Source: GCA-003244245 sp052390115 (GTDB lineage Bacteria > Actinomycetota > Actinomycetes > Mycobacteriales > Pseudonocardiaceae). Taken from it: DNA of 27,779 nt. Each line of letters begins with the position of its first letter. Within the stretch, counting starts at the first letter, position 1. The position numbers and the translations under genes were made by a program. The notes under the pieces are model-generated. The model was not told the origin of the DNA. It was given only the letters and a program-made list of their open reading frames with translations, and made no database searches. The stretch covers positions 1-27,779 of the forward strand of contig JBQTHE010000102.1 in assembly GCA_052390115.1 (NCBI GenBank), written 5' to 3'. Below, piece by piece: positions 7,410-14,469 of this stretch.

Positions 7410-8129
7410 ATGACTACTGCTCTCGTGTGGATTTCAGGCGCGTCCGGAGGCATCGGAAAGGCGCTGGCCAAGACCGTTCCTTGGGACGACGCTCGGGTGT
7501 TCGGGATAGGCCGGGGGCGTCCAGAGGGCGCCATCGAGCACCTCGAGGCTGATCTGGCCGATCCGTCGGTGTGGCCCACGATCGGTGCATCGTTTCACCG
7601 GGAAATGGAAGACTTCGACGGCGAGCACGTCGCGTTCGTCCACGCCGCCGGCACCATCGACCCGACCGGCTACGCTGCCGAGGTCGATAGCGACGCCTAC
7701 CTGCGCAACGTGCTCCTCAACTGCGCCTCCCCGCAGGTGCTCGGTCAGCTATTCCTCGCCGCCGCCCGCTCGCTCGGCGCACACCGCCACCTCGTCATGC
7801 TCACGTCGGGTGCTGCCAGGAGTGTCTACCCGGGATGGGCGTCGTATGGAGCCGGCAAGGCTGCGGTCGACCAGTGGGTGCGCAACGTCGGCGCCGAACA
7901 GGACGTGCGTGGGGGCGTGCAGGTCTTAGCGATCGCGCCGGGGACGGTCGACACCGCCATGCAGGAGAAACTGCGCCAGACGCGGGAAGTGGACTTCCCG
8001 AGTCGCCAGAAGTTCCTCGATCTCCATGAGCAGGGCAATCTCAGTGATCCTCTGCACGTGGCCGGCCAGATCTGGGCACTGATCGACCGGGGCACCGACA
8101 ACGGGAGCGTCCTCGACCTCCGAAAGTGA
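7410..8129 (+). CDS. Short-chain dehydrogenase/reductase
   Basis: A 239-aa classical-type SDR, NAD(P)-dependent. The cofactor motif SGASGGIG is at residues 9-16, DL at 49-50 follows the Rossmann pattern, AAG at 79-81, and the catalytic set is Asn104, Ser133 (TSGAA) and Tyr146/Lys150 (YGAGK). APGTVDT follows as in the family. Substrate is unknown; the sequence style recalls sepiapterin or benzil-reductase-like SDRs, but this is weak. It starts 9 bases after the preceding stop and could be the last gene of the hydrogenase transcript. Paired palindromes follow its stop. A specific hydrogenase function is not indicated. Confidence 0.88.
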   Translation: MTTALVWISGASGGIGKALAKTVPWDDARVFGIGRGRPEGAIEHLEADLADPSVWPTIGASFHREMEDFDGEHVAFVHAAGTIDPTGYAAEVDSDAYLRNVLLNCASPQVLGQLFLAAARSLGAHRHLVMLTSGAARSVYPGWASYGAGKAAVDQWVRNVGAEQDVRGGVQVLAIAPGTVDTAMQEKLRQTREVDFPSRQKFLDLHEQGNLSDPLHVAGQIWALIDRGTDNGSVLDLRK

Positions 8130-8134
8130 GGATC

Positions 8135-8160
8135 ACCGCGTTCTGGATGCAGAACGCGGT
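8135..8160. terminator. Perfect 11-bp hairpin, first of twin palindromes
   Basis: ACCGCGTTCTG and CAGAACGCGGT pair perfectly around the 4-base loop GATG, starting 5 bases after the SDR stop. There is no U-tract, as is common for actinobacterial terminators. It probably ends the plus-strand transcript. Confidence 0.7.
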
Positions 8161-8172
8161 TTCCGAACAGTC

Positions 8173-8204
8173 GATTACAGCATTCTGGCTCCAGAACGCG
8201 GTAA
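8173..8204. terminator. Second, related hairpin between convergent genes
   Basis: GATTACAGCATTCTGG pairs with CCAGAACGCGGTAATC with two mismatches and a very short loop. Its right arm repeats the right arm of the hairpin at 8150-8160, so the two elements look duplicated. It abuts the stop of the minus-strand gene at 8205 and may terminate that transcript, or both. Confidence 0.6.
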
Positions 8205-8447
8205 TCAGGCGGCGAGGAAGTCAGGCGGATCCGGTTGGTTGTGTCCGGCGCCGAACTCGGTATCGTGCCACCACCGGTGCATGCAGCCGGGGCACTGGAG
8301 GAACACCAGCCGCGTCTCGTTGGCCAAGAGGTACCGCCAGTGCAGATCGGAGGTGGTCCCGCCGGCACAGGCCGAACAGCCGTCGTGGCAGCAGCGGGGA
8401 CAGGGCAGCCACGCGCGGCGGCCCAGGTCGGCGTCAGGGTCAAGCAT
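8205..8447 (-). CDS. Small zinc-ribbon-like protein
   Basis: An 80-aa protein with cysteines grouped as PCPRCCHDGCSAC and LQCPGC, plus a nearby HRWWHD segment, so at least two Cys pairs are suited to one or two zinc ions. The family is not recognised. ATG 8447 is preferred because GAGGG lies 8 bases upstream; a GTG at 8456 would sit almost on top of that site. It overlaps the end of the upstream codirectional gene (8440-8685), so the two are coupled. Both lie downstream of hypF on the same strand, which suggests one minus-strand unit, but a hydrogenase role is unproven. Confidence 0.65.
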   Translation of the reverse strand: MLDPDADLGRRAWLPCPRCCHDGCSACAGGTTSDLHWRYLLANETRLVFLQCPGCMHRWWHDTEFGAGHNQPDPPDFLAA

Positions 8448-8685
8448 CCAGCACACCCTCTTCGCAGAGCAGGTCGTAAACGAAGCGCTGCTCGGCGTTC
8501 AAACCCGAGTACAGCAGCGAATGCGCCTCGACTTCTGCGGCGAGTACGGTGGCAGGATCCCAGTCCGGCATAGCTTCCAGGACTGCGGTCATCCTGCGGA
8601 TCTCATGTGCGGTGAGATCAAAGGTGAACGGCATCAGGTCAGCCGCGTTGCCCGGCTGCAGGCTGCTGGGAGTTGTGGCTGCCAT
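8440..8685 (-). CDS. Small helical protein of unknown function
   Basis: An 81-aa protein (MAATTPSS to EGVLDA), mostly helical and acidic, with the segments FDLTAHEIRRMTAVLEAMPDW and NAEQRFVYDLLCEEG. No family recognised. Two ATGs are close together, at 8691 and 8685. The 8691 codon overlaps a TATATA box whose predicted transcription start falls near 8685, so a leaderless start at 8685 is attractive. If transcription instead comes through from hypF, 8691 with a weak GGGG site is possible. Its 3' end overlaps the zinc-ribbon gene. Confidence 0.6.
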   Translation of the reverse strand: MAATTPSSLQPGNAADLMPFTFDLTAHEIRRMTAVLEAMPDWDPATVLAAEVEAHSLLYSGLNAEQRFVYDLLCEEGVLDA

Positions 8686-8690
8686 GCCCA

Positions 8691-8718
8691 TATATACCCC
8701 GAGGGCGGGTCCGGTCAG
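8691..8718 (-). promoter_or_regulatory. Possible promoter for the two small minus-strand genes
   Basis: On the minus strand CTGACC (8718-8713) is followed after 16 bases by TATATA (8696-8691). Transcription would begin at about the ATG at 8685, giving a leaderless mRNA. Pattern only. Confidence 0.35.
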
Positions 8719-8781
8719 AAGTGGTTGTGAACAGGTTTACCTGCTGTTGTGACCAGGGCCACGATTGCCAAGATCTGCTGG

Positions 8782-11031
8782 TCACAGCCTCGAGTACGCA
8801 GCGATAGCGACCTGGCCAAGGCTGATACCACCGTCGTTGGGCGGTACCCGGGAGTGCGTGAGCACCCGGAAACCGGCCTGTTCCAGCCCAGCCACGGTGC
8901 GCTCGAGCAGCAGCACATTCTGGAACACCCCGCCGGACAGAGCCGCGACACCCACCCCGGTGGCCTCCTGCAGCATCAGACACACCCGGACGATCGCATC
9001 GGCGACGCCATGGTGGAACCGAGTGGCGATCACCTCCCGGGGCACCCCCGCTCGCAGGTCAGCCACCACGGCATGCACCAGATCCGCGCCGTGCAAGTGC
9101 AGCGCGGATCCCTCGGTCACCGCGGCCGGGTAGCTTCCCCTTTCGGTCAGGTCGGCCTGCTGCTCGAGCTCCACCGCGGCCTGGCCCTCGTAGTTGATCG
9201 AGTCACGGACCCCGAGGATCGCCGCGACGGCGTCGAACAGCCGTCCTGCGCTGGAGGTCAACGGCGCGTTCACACCGCGAGCGGCCATCGCCAGCACGGC
9301 ATCCCACTGCTCAGCGTTGCGCCGTACGAGTTCCTCCGGCGCTTCCGAGCCCAGGTAGGCGGCGGCCATCCGCCAGGGTTGCCGGATGGCCGTGGCGCCG
9401 CCGGGCATCGGCACCGGAACCAGGTGCGCCAGCCGCTGGAACCCGGTCAGGTCGGCCAGCAGGAACTCGCCGCCCCACAAGGTGCCGTCACTGCCGTAGC
9501 CCAACCCGTCGAAGGCCACGCCCAGTACCGGGCCGGCGTCGCCGTTGTCGGCGAGGCAGGACGCGATGTGCGCGTGGTGGTGCTGCACCCCGACGAGCTC
9601 CACGTCAGCGCGATCCAGGGCATATTTGGTGGACAGGTATTCCGGGTGCAGGTCGTAGGCAACCACTTCCGGTACCACGTCGAAGAGCCGCCCGAAGTGC
9701 GTGATGCCCTCGGTGAACGAGCGCAGGGTCTCGTAGTTCTCCAGGTCGCCGATGTGGTGGGACACGAACGCGTGCCGTCCGCGAGCCAGGCAGAAGGTGT
9801 TCTTGAGTTCAGCACCACAGCCGAGAATCGGCCGGGGCACCGGTTGCGCCAGCATCAGCGGTTCGGGTGCGTAGCCGCGGGACCGGCGCACCGGGAGCTC
9901 GGCACCGCGGAACACCCGCACCACCGAATCGTCGGTGCGCATGTGGATCGCCCGGTCGTGGGTCAGGAAGGCGTCGGCGATCCCGGTCAGCCGGCGACCC
10001 GCGTCGTCGTCCTGGTAGGCGATCGGCTCGTCGGAGATGTTGCCGCTGGTCAGGACGATGGGAGCGGCGGTGGCGCGCAGCAGCAGGTGATGCAGCGGGG
10101 TGTAGGGCAGCATCAGGCCGAGCGAGCGGTTGCCGGGCGCGACTGCCGGGGCGACGGGAGCCTCCGGGCGGCGAGGTAGCAGCACAACAGGCCGCCGCCG
10201 GCTCGCCAGCACCCGCTCCCCCACCGAGTCGATCATGCACAGCTCGTGGGCGGCGTCCAGATCGGCCACCATCACCGCGAACGGCTTGTCCTCGCGGTGC
10301 TTGCGCGCGCGCAGCATGGCGGTCGCGTCGGCATCAGCGGCCAGTGTCGCGACGTGGTATCCACCGAGCCCCTTGACCGCCAGCACCGCCCCGCCGGTCA
10401 GCAACGCCGCAGCCTCGGCCAGCGGGTCGCCGGGCAGCTCGGTGCCGTCGACGCCGAGCAGCCGCAGCCGGGGTCCGCAGGCGGGGCAACACACCGGCTG
10501 AGCGTGGAACCGCCGGTCGGCGGGATCGTGGTATTCGGCGGCGCAGGCGTCACACATCGTGAACGGCGCCATCGTGGTGAACGGACGGTCGTAGGGCACG
10601 TCACGCACGATGGTGAACCTGGGACCGCAGTTGGTGCAGTTGATGAACGGGTAGTCGAAGCGGCGGTCGGTGGGATCGGCCAGCTCGCGCAGGCAGTCCG
10701 CGCAGGTTGCGCTGTCCGCCGAGACCAGGGTGTCGCGCCGGCCGGTGGCGTTGCTGGCCACGATGTGGAAACCCTGCTCCCCCGTCGGAGCCAGCGGGCT
10801 GGTCCGCACCTGCTCGACGACGGCAAGCGGCGGAGCCTGCGCCGGCAGCATGGCGAGGAACTCGCTGACCGCCTGCTCGGCCCCCTCCACCTCCACGAAA
10901 ACCCCCGCGGTGTCGTTGCCGACCCGGCCTGACAGACCCAGACGGCCCGCCAGGCCGTGCACATAGGGCCGGAACCCCACGCCCTGCACGACACCCTCGA
11001 CCCGCACCTCAACTCGGATAGATTGCTGCAC
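8782..11031 (-). CDS. hypF: Carbamoyltransferase HypF
   Basis: HypF converts carbamoyl phosphate and ATP to carbamoyl-AMP and loads the carbamoyl group on HypE, the first step of CN ligand synthesis. All domains are visible. The acylphosphatase-like domain has VEGVVQGVGFRPY near residues 11-23. Two C-x2-C-x18-C-x2-C zinc fingers follow (Cys110/113/132/135 and 160/163/182/185). The YrdC-like part has KGLGGYH and KHREDKPFAVM. The Kae1-like domain has VQHHHAHIASCLADN and AFDGLGYGSDGTLWGGEF. GTG 11031 is taken as start, because GGGAG lies 9 bases upstream and the N-terminus then has normal length (749 aa). ATG 11067 lacks a ribosome site. It is transcribed away from hypA-hypB and against hypCDE. 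Confidence 0.95.
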   Translation of the reverse strand: MQQSIRVEVRVEGVVQGVGFRPYVHGLAGRLGLSGRVGNDTAGVFVEVEGAEQAVSEFLAMLPAQAPPLAVVEQVRTSPLAPTGEQGFHIVASNATGRRDTLVSADSATCADCLRELADPTDRRFDYPFINCTNCGPRFTIVRDVPYDRPFTTMAPFTMCDACAAEYHDPADRRFHAQPVCCPACGPRLRLLGVDGTELPGDPLAEAAALLTGGAVLAVKGLGGYHVATLAADADATAMLRARKHREDKPFAVMVADLDAAHELCMIDSVGERVLASRRRPVVLLPRRPEAPVAPAVAPGNRSLGLMLPYTPLHHLLLRATAAPIVLTSGNISDEPIAYQDDDAGRRLTGIADAFLTHDRAIHMRTDDSVVRVFRGAELPVRRSRGYAPEPLMLAQPVPRPILGCGAELKNTFCLARGRHAFVSHHIGDLENYETLRSFTEGITHFGRLFDVVPEVVAYDLHPEYLSTKYALDRADVELVGVQHHHAHIASCLADNGDAGPVLGVAFDGLGYGSDGTLWGGEFLLADLTGFQRLAHLVPVPMPGGATAIRQPWRMAAAYLGSEAPEELVRRNAEQWDAVLAMAARGVNAPLTSSAGRLFDAVAAILGVRDSINYEGQAAVELEQQADLTERGSYPAAVTEGSALHLHGADLVHAVVADLRAGVPREVIATRFHHGVADAIVRVCLMLQEATGVGVAALSGGVFQNVLLLERTVAGLEQAGFRVLTHSRVPPNDGGISLGQVAIAAYSRL

Positions 11032-11049
11032 CGGAGGATTCTCCCGCCC

Positions 11050-11078
11050 TTGACAAGATCCCAGCATGGCACTGCACT
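11050..11078 (+). promoter_or_regulatory. Possible hypA-hypB promoter
   Basis: A perfect TTGACA (11050-11055) is followed after 17 bases by TGCACT (11073-11078), a weak -10. Transcription would start near 11085, before the ribosome site AGAGGAGGG (11091-11099) and the hypA GTG. It lies in the hypF/hypA divergent gap. Confidence 0.45.
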
Positions 11079-11102
11079 GGTTGTTCAAGCAGAGGAGGGC
11101 TC

Positions 11103-11435
11103 GTGCACGAAATGGCGATCACCCAGAGCGTGGTCCACACGGTCTGCACACGAATGGGTGATGCGCCGGTACGACGGGTCTGCCTGGAGATCGGCACGCT
11201 CTCTGGTGTGGTGGCCGATTCAGTCCGGTTCTGCTTCGACCTCGTGACCATGGGCACCACGCTGGAGGGGGCATCGCTGGAGATTGTCCAACCCTCCGGG
11301 AAGGCCCGCTGCCGCGACTGCGGCGTAGAGTTCGCGATGAATGACCTGCTGATGCTCTGTGCGTGCGGCAGCGCGAATCGAGAACTCCTCGCCGGGGAGG
11401 AACTACGAATCCGGGAAGTTGAGGTGCTGGCCTGA
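11103..11435 (+). CDS. hypA: Nickel metallochaperone HypA
   Basis: HypA brings Ni to the hydrogenase large subunit together with HypB. This 110-aa protein starts MHEMAITQSV, with the Ni-binding Met1-His2-Glu3. Its zinc site is Cys70, Cys73, Cys86 and Cys88 (CRDC and CAC); the second pair is C-x-C where many homologues have C-x2-C. The start is GTG 11103 after a strong AGAGGAGGG site. The stop overlaps the hypB ATG as TGATG, so HypA and HypB are made together. Confidence 0.93.
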   Translation: MHEMAITQSVVHTVCTRMGDAPVRRVCLEIGTLSGVVADSVRFCFDLVTMGTTLEGASLEIVQPSGKARCRDCGVEFAMNDLLMLCACGSANRELLAGEELRIREVEVLA

Positions 11436-12199
11436 TGTGCGCGACCTGTGGCTGCTCTGGGGACACCATTCTCGTGCCTGAGCACGATCATGGACATGAG
11501 CACGAGCATGGGCACGAACACGGCCATGGGCATGGACACGAGGAGCCGCACACCCGCACCGTCACTCTCGAACAGGCCGTACTGGCCCGCAATGACGCGC
11601 TCGCCGAGCTCAACCGCGAGTGGTTCGCGCAGCACGGCATCCTGGCGGTGAACCTGATGAGTTCACCCGGGGCGGGTAAGACCACGCTGCTTGAGCGCAC
11701 CATCCGGGAACTGGGCGCCGAACTGCGGGTGTCGGTCGTTGAGGGTGATCAGGAGACGGTGCTTGACGCGGACCGGATCCGGGCCACCGGTGCCCCAGCA
11801 GTGCAGATCAACACCGGGTCGGGCTGCCACCTCGACGCCCAGATGCTGGCCGGCGGCCTGCGGACGTTGGAACCGCCGGACAAGTCGGTGGTGCTGATCG
11901 AGAACGTCGGCAACCTGGTGTGCCCGGCCTTGTTCGATCTCGGGGAGCAGGCGCGGGTCGTCATCACCTCGGTGACCGAGGGCGCGGAGAAGCCGCGGAA
12001 GTATCCACAGATGTTCCGCGCGGCGGATCTGGTGTTGCTCAACAAGATCGATCTGCTGCCGTACGTCGATTTCGACGTCGCCACCTTCCTGGAGGGAGCG
12101 CGCCGGGCGAACCCGGGTGTGGAGGTGCTGCAGCTGTCGGCCACCACCGGCGACGGTATCGGCGACTGGTACGGCTGGCTGCGTGCGCGCCTCCCGTAA
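11435..12199 (+). CDS. hypB: Hydrogenase nickel incorporation GTPase HypB
   Basis: HypB is a 254-aa SIMIBI GTPase that binds nickel and passes it to HypA. The N-terminus MCATCGC gives the Cys2/Cys5/Cys7 high-affinity metal site. A His-rich store follows, with 11 His between residues 17 and 39 alternating with Asp, Glu and Gly. The P-loop SPGAGKTT is at 77-84, with VEGDQET, ENVGNLVCP and the guanine-specifying NKID further on. Conserved Cys and His near GSGCHLD fit the G-domain metal site. The gene ends 6 bases before the stop of the convergent PspC-like gene. Confidence 0.95.
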   Translation: MCATCGCSGDTILVPEHDHGHEHEHGHEHGHGHGHEEPHTRTVTLEQAVLARNDALAELNREWFAQHGILAVNLMSSPGAGKTTLLERTIRELGAELRVSVVEGDQETVLDADRIRATGAPAVQINTGSGCHLDAQMLAGGLRTLEPPDKSVVLIENVGNLVCPALFDLGEQARVVITSVTEGAEKPRKYPQMFRAADLVLLNKIDLLPYVDFDVATFLEGARRANPGVEVLQLSATTGDGIGDWYGWLRARLP

Positions 12200-12205
12200 T
12201 CGGGC

Positions 12206-12388
12206 TCAGTACGGCCGCTTGGGCATGATCACCCAGAGCACCAGGTAGATCACGAACTGCGGACCGGGCAACAGGCAGGACAGCACGAACGCCAACCGCA
12301 CCATGTTGGCGCTCCAGCCGAACCGCTCAGCAATCCCAGCACACACCCCTGCGATGACCGCGCCTTCGCGGGGCCGGGTTAGTGACAT
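12206..12388 (-). CDS. PspC-domain small membrane protein
   Basis: A 60-aa protein matching the PspC domain of phage-shock and envelope-stress proteins. It has the signature GVIAGVCAG-like segment AVIAGVCAGIAERFGW near the N-terminus, then VRLAFVLSCLLPGPQFVIYLVLWVIMP, a hydrophobic helical hairpin. It is of domain-only length, without the sensor or kinase parts seen in larger relatives. The start is ATG 12388, since GAGGAGG lies 5 bases upstream; the in-frame sequence further 5' is not protein-like. It probably sits in the cytoplasmic membrane. It lies downstream of the MFS gene on the same strand but beyond a hairpin, so it may have its own promoter. Confidence 0.85.
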   Translation of the reverse strand: MSLTRPREGAVIAGVCAGIAERFGWSANMVRLAFVLSCLLPGPQFVIYLVLWVIMPKRPY

Positions 12389-12444
12389 CGAATCCTCCTC
12401 TTGCCTGCCCTTCCCCACTCTGCCCTCCGGACGCTGCCACCGCA

Positions 12445-12482
12445 TCCGGGTGTCCCCCGGATCGAATCCGGAGCCACCCGGA
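12445..12482 (-). terminator. Nested hairpin between the MFS and PspC-like genes
   Basis: The outer arms TCCGGGTG (12445-12452) and CACCCGGA (12475-12482) enclose the inner arms CCGGAT and ATCCGG with a 3-base loop. It follows the MFS stop by ~36 bases and could end that transcript. Confidence 0.5.
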
Positions 12483-12517
12483 CAACGGCCTCGGGGTGGA
12501 GCGCACGTCGCGCGCAA

Positions 12518-13888
12518 TCAGCCCACGGTGGCGGCGCGGCCGGCGATCGCCGCGCCGAGTACGCCGAGACCGGCCAGCACCGCAAGCAGCACCGGCAGCG
12601 CGACCGCCGCCGAGCCCAGCAGCGCCAGCAGCGCCCCGCCGGCCCCGATCAGGGTCGCCGTGGTGAGCTGGTCGGACATCTGCGCCGCCGACGAATGAAA
12701 TCCCACCGCACCGGCGTCGGACTGCTGCAGCAGCAGGAACGACACCGACGAGAAGCCCAGCCCCATCCCGACCCCGGCGACGCCCCACAGCGGCAGGGCC
12801 AACCATGGCGTACCCCAGGACGGCGCGACCAGCAGCAGCCCACCCGCGCCCGCCGCAAGCAGGCTGAACCCGATCCGCAGCAGCCGGGGGCGGGACAGGT
12901 CCGGGTGGCGGCCCTGCCATCCGGAAGCCGCCGACCAGCCCAGCGAGCCGACCACCAGCGGGATCCCAGCGGCGGCCAGCGACCAGCGATGGGTGCTGGT
13001 CAAGATCAGCGGCAAGTAGGAGTTGGCGCTGAAGAACACCCCGGCGAGCAGCCCTCGGGCAGCCACCAACGTCGGTATTCCACGGCACGCCCGGAACACC
13101 CCGGCCGGCAGCAACCGGCGCATCGACGGCACCAGCAACACCAGCGCCCCGACGGCCACCGCCGCGGCGGTATAGCTCGGACGCTGGGAGGCCCAACTCA
13201 GTGCGGAGACCCCGACCGCTGCGCCGAGCGCCGCGAACACCAGTCCGCGCCGGCGGTGGGTGCTGCGGCCGGGGTCCGGCTGTTCGAGCCAGCGCACCGA
13301 GGGCACCACCAGCCCGACCGCGAGCACCACCACCGGCACCAGGCCGAGGAACACCCAATGCCAGGACAGCCGTTCGGTCACCACCCCGGCGACGGGCGGT
13401 CCGATCAGCGAGGGCAGCACCCACGCCGCGGACATCAGCCCGAAGACGGCGGGACGAGCCCGCTCGGGGTAGACCACCGCGATGAGCACGTAGACCGCCA
13501 CTGTCAGGCAGCCGGCGCCCAGACCCTGCAGCACCCGCCCCACCAGTAGCTGTGGCATGCCGGCCGCGGCGCCCGCGACCAGCAGGCCCGCCCCGAACAG
13601 CACCGGGGCCGCGACCAGCGGGATCCTCGGCCCGGCCAGGTCGCACCACCGCCCGCCGAGCACGGTGCCGATCACCCCGGCCGCCATGAACGCCACGAAC
13701 GGCCAGGCGTACAGCGGCAGCGCGCCGAGGTCGGCTACCAAAGCCGGCATCGCGGTACCCACACCCATCGCCTCGAACGCCACCATGCTGATCAGCAGAA
13801 GCACGCCGACCGTGGTCTTACGGCGTCTCGGACCGAACAGCTCCGAGCGAACCGGAGCCACGGATCCAGCGTCAGGCGCAGCGCTCAT
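12518..13888 (-). CDS. MFS drug/solute exporter
   Basis: A 456-aa multi-span membrane protein of the major facilitator superfamily, probably a proton-driven exporter. The cytoplasmic loop GGRWCDLAGP (about 79-88) is the motif-A position, with one Arg missing from the usual G-x3-D-R-x-G-R-R. GRVLQGLGAG (117-126) is typical of the drug-exporter branches. A basic linker (STHRRRG) divides two halves of about six spans each. The start is ATG 13888; the upstream TTG at 13903 lies in the promoter. Regulation is suggested by a MerR-type promoter just upstream. Substrate unknown. Confidence 0.88.
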   Translation of the reverse strand: MSAAPDAGSVAPVRSELFGPRRRKTTVGVLLLISMVAFEAMGVGTAMPALVADLGALPLYAWPFVAFMAAGVIGTVLGGRWCDLAGPRIPLVAAPVLFGAGLLVAGAAAGMPQLLVGRVLQGLGAGCLTVAVYVLIAVVYPERARPAVFGLMSAAWVLPSLIGPPVAGVVTERLSWHWVFLGLVPVVVLAVGLVVPSVRWLEQPDPGRSTHRRRGLVFAALGAAVGVSALSWASQRPSYTAAAVAVGALVLLVPSMRRLLPAGVFRACRGIPTLVAARGLLAGVFFSANSYLPLILTSTHRWSLAAAGIPLVVGSLGWSAASGWQGRHPDLSRPRLLRIGFSLLAAGAGGLLLVAPSWGTPWLALPLWGVAGVGMGLGFSSVSFLLLQQSDAGAVGFHSSAAQMSDQLTTATLIGAGGALLALLGSAAVALPVLLAVLAGLGVLGAAIAGRAATVG

Positions 13889-13894
13889 ACCACC

Positions 13895-13925
13895 AGCCTG
13901 CAACCTCGACCCAAGTGCAGGTCAA
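13895..13925 (-). promoter_or_regulatory. MerR-type promoter/operator of the MFS gene
   Basis: On the minus strand TTGACC (13925-13920) is followed after a long 19-base spacer by CAGGCT. The spacer holds an imperfect dyad with CCTGCA and TGCAGG arms (13897-13902 and 13916-13921). Long spacers with a central dyad are typical of MerR-regulated promoters. The ATG at 13888 is so close that the mRNA would be nearly leaderless. Confidence 0.45.
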
Positions 13926-14172
13926 TGTCTCTACTGCCCAAAGCTGTACCGCAGATTCGCGTTGATCAGCTGGTTGGAGCCGCGTGCGCAGGTGCCCGAG
14001 CAGGGACGGCCCCGGAGTGGACTCAGCTACCAGGAGAGTCCACGCAATCCGTGCCAGGGTCTGCTCAGCTTGAACGGCCACCTCCGGATGCGTCGACGGG
14101 GGGATCCCGTCAACGCGGGCCTGCGTGCGATCCTCAACCGTGGTCACCGCCCATTGTCGCGGGCATCCCTGA
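13926..14172 (+). pseudogene. Possible decayed merR regulator gene
   Basis: No open gene is present, but short translated stretches in different frames read like a MerR regulator in order. PEQGRPRSGLSYQES resembles the EEQGLL...SGYR part after the HTH. RVHAIRARVCSA, then a stop, then TATSGCVDG resembles the helix ending in the C-(V/L)-D-G region. These would need at least two frameshifts and a stop to join. The position, divergent from a MerR-type promoter, is where such a gene usually lies. This is my reading by eye and could be chance. Confidence 0.3.
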
Positions 14173-14469
14173 CAGTTTCGGGCCCGCGAGACGACCCACC
14201 GGAAACAAAGCCAGAAATGCGACGAACAGTCACCGCGCGGCGAGGAACGGCAGCGCACGATCTAGGGTTGATGACAAACCCGAAGATCCGCGGGACGTGC
14301 GGCGAGCCCAAGTACACGTCCAGCGTTGTGGTCGCCACGATCGCGGCGGCCACAACGCCCGGGCTGGATCCTCCGCCTGCTGGCCGGCATCCTCGCGCTG
14401 GTCACCGCGTCCCCGCACCCCTCGGAACGAGAGCCGGTGACCTTGTCAGGCGACCGCAGGCGCGGCGGG
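14173..14469. other. Intergenic stretch without a supported gene
   Basis: No convincing gene is seen on either strand; the open frames are short and compositionally poor. GGTCACCG (14400-14407) and CGGTGACC (14435-14442) form a perfect 8-bp inverted repeat with a 27-base loop. It lies just past the stop of the globin-like gene and might end its transcript. Confidence 0.5.

Noticed and set aside
8748..8786. TGTGACCAG/CTGGTCACA inverted repeat at the hypF stop
   Set aside because: Nine-base arms with a 21-base loop overlapping the stop codon; too weak to call a terminator. A short CAGGT-TT-ACCTG dyad (8732-8743) nearby is likewise too short.
11478..11550. Imperfect short repeats in hypB
   Set aside because: They are the codons of the His-rich metal-binding run and need no other explanation.
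12401..13549. 382-codon plus-strand frame opposite the MFS gene
   Set aside because: Gln/Arg/His/Pro-rich composition is typical of an antisense shadow; the MFS protein on the other strand is clear.
14144..14353. 69-codon minus-strand frame starting MAAAIVATTTLDVYLG
   Set aside because: Looks hydrophobic at first, but has no ribosome site, the rest is Arg-rich and no family is recognised.
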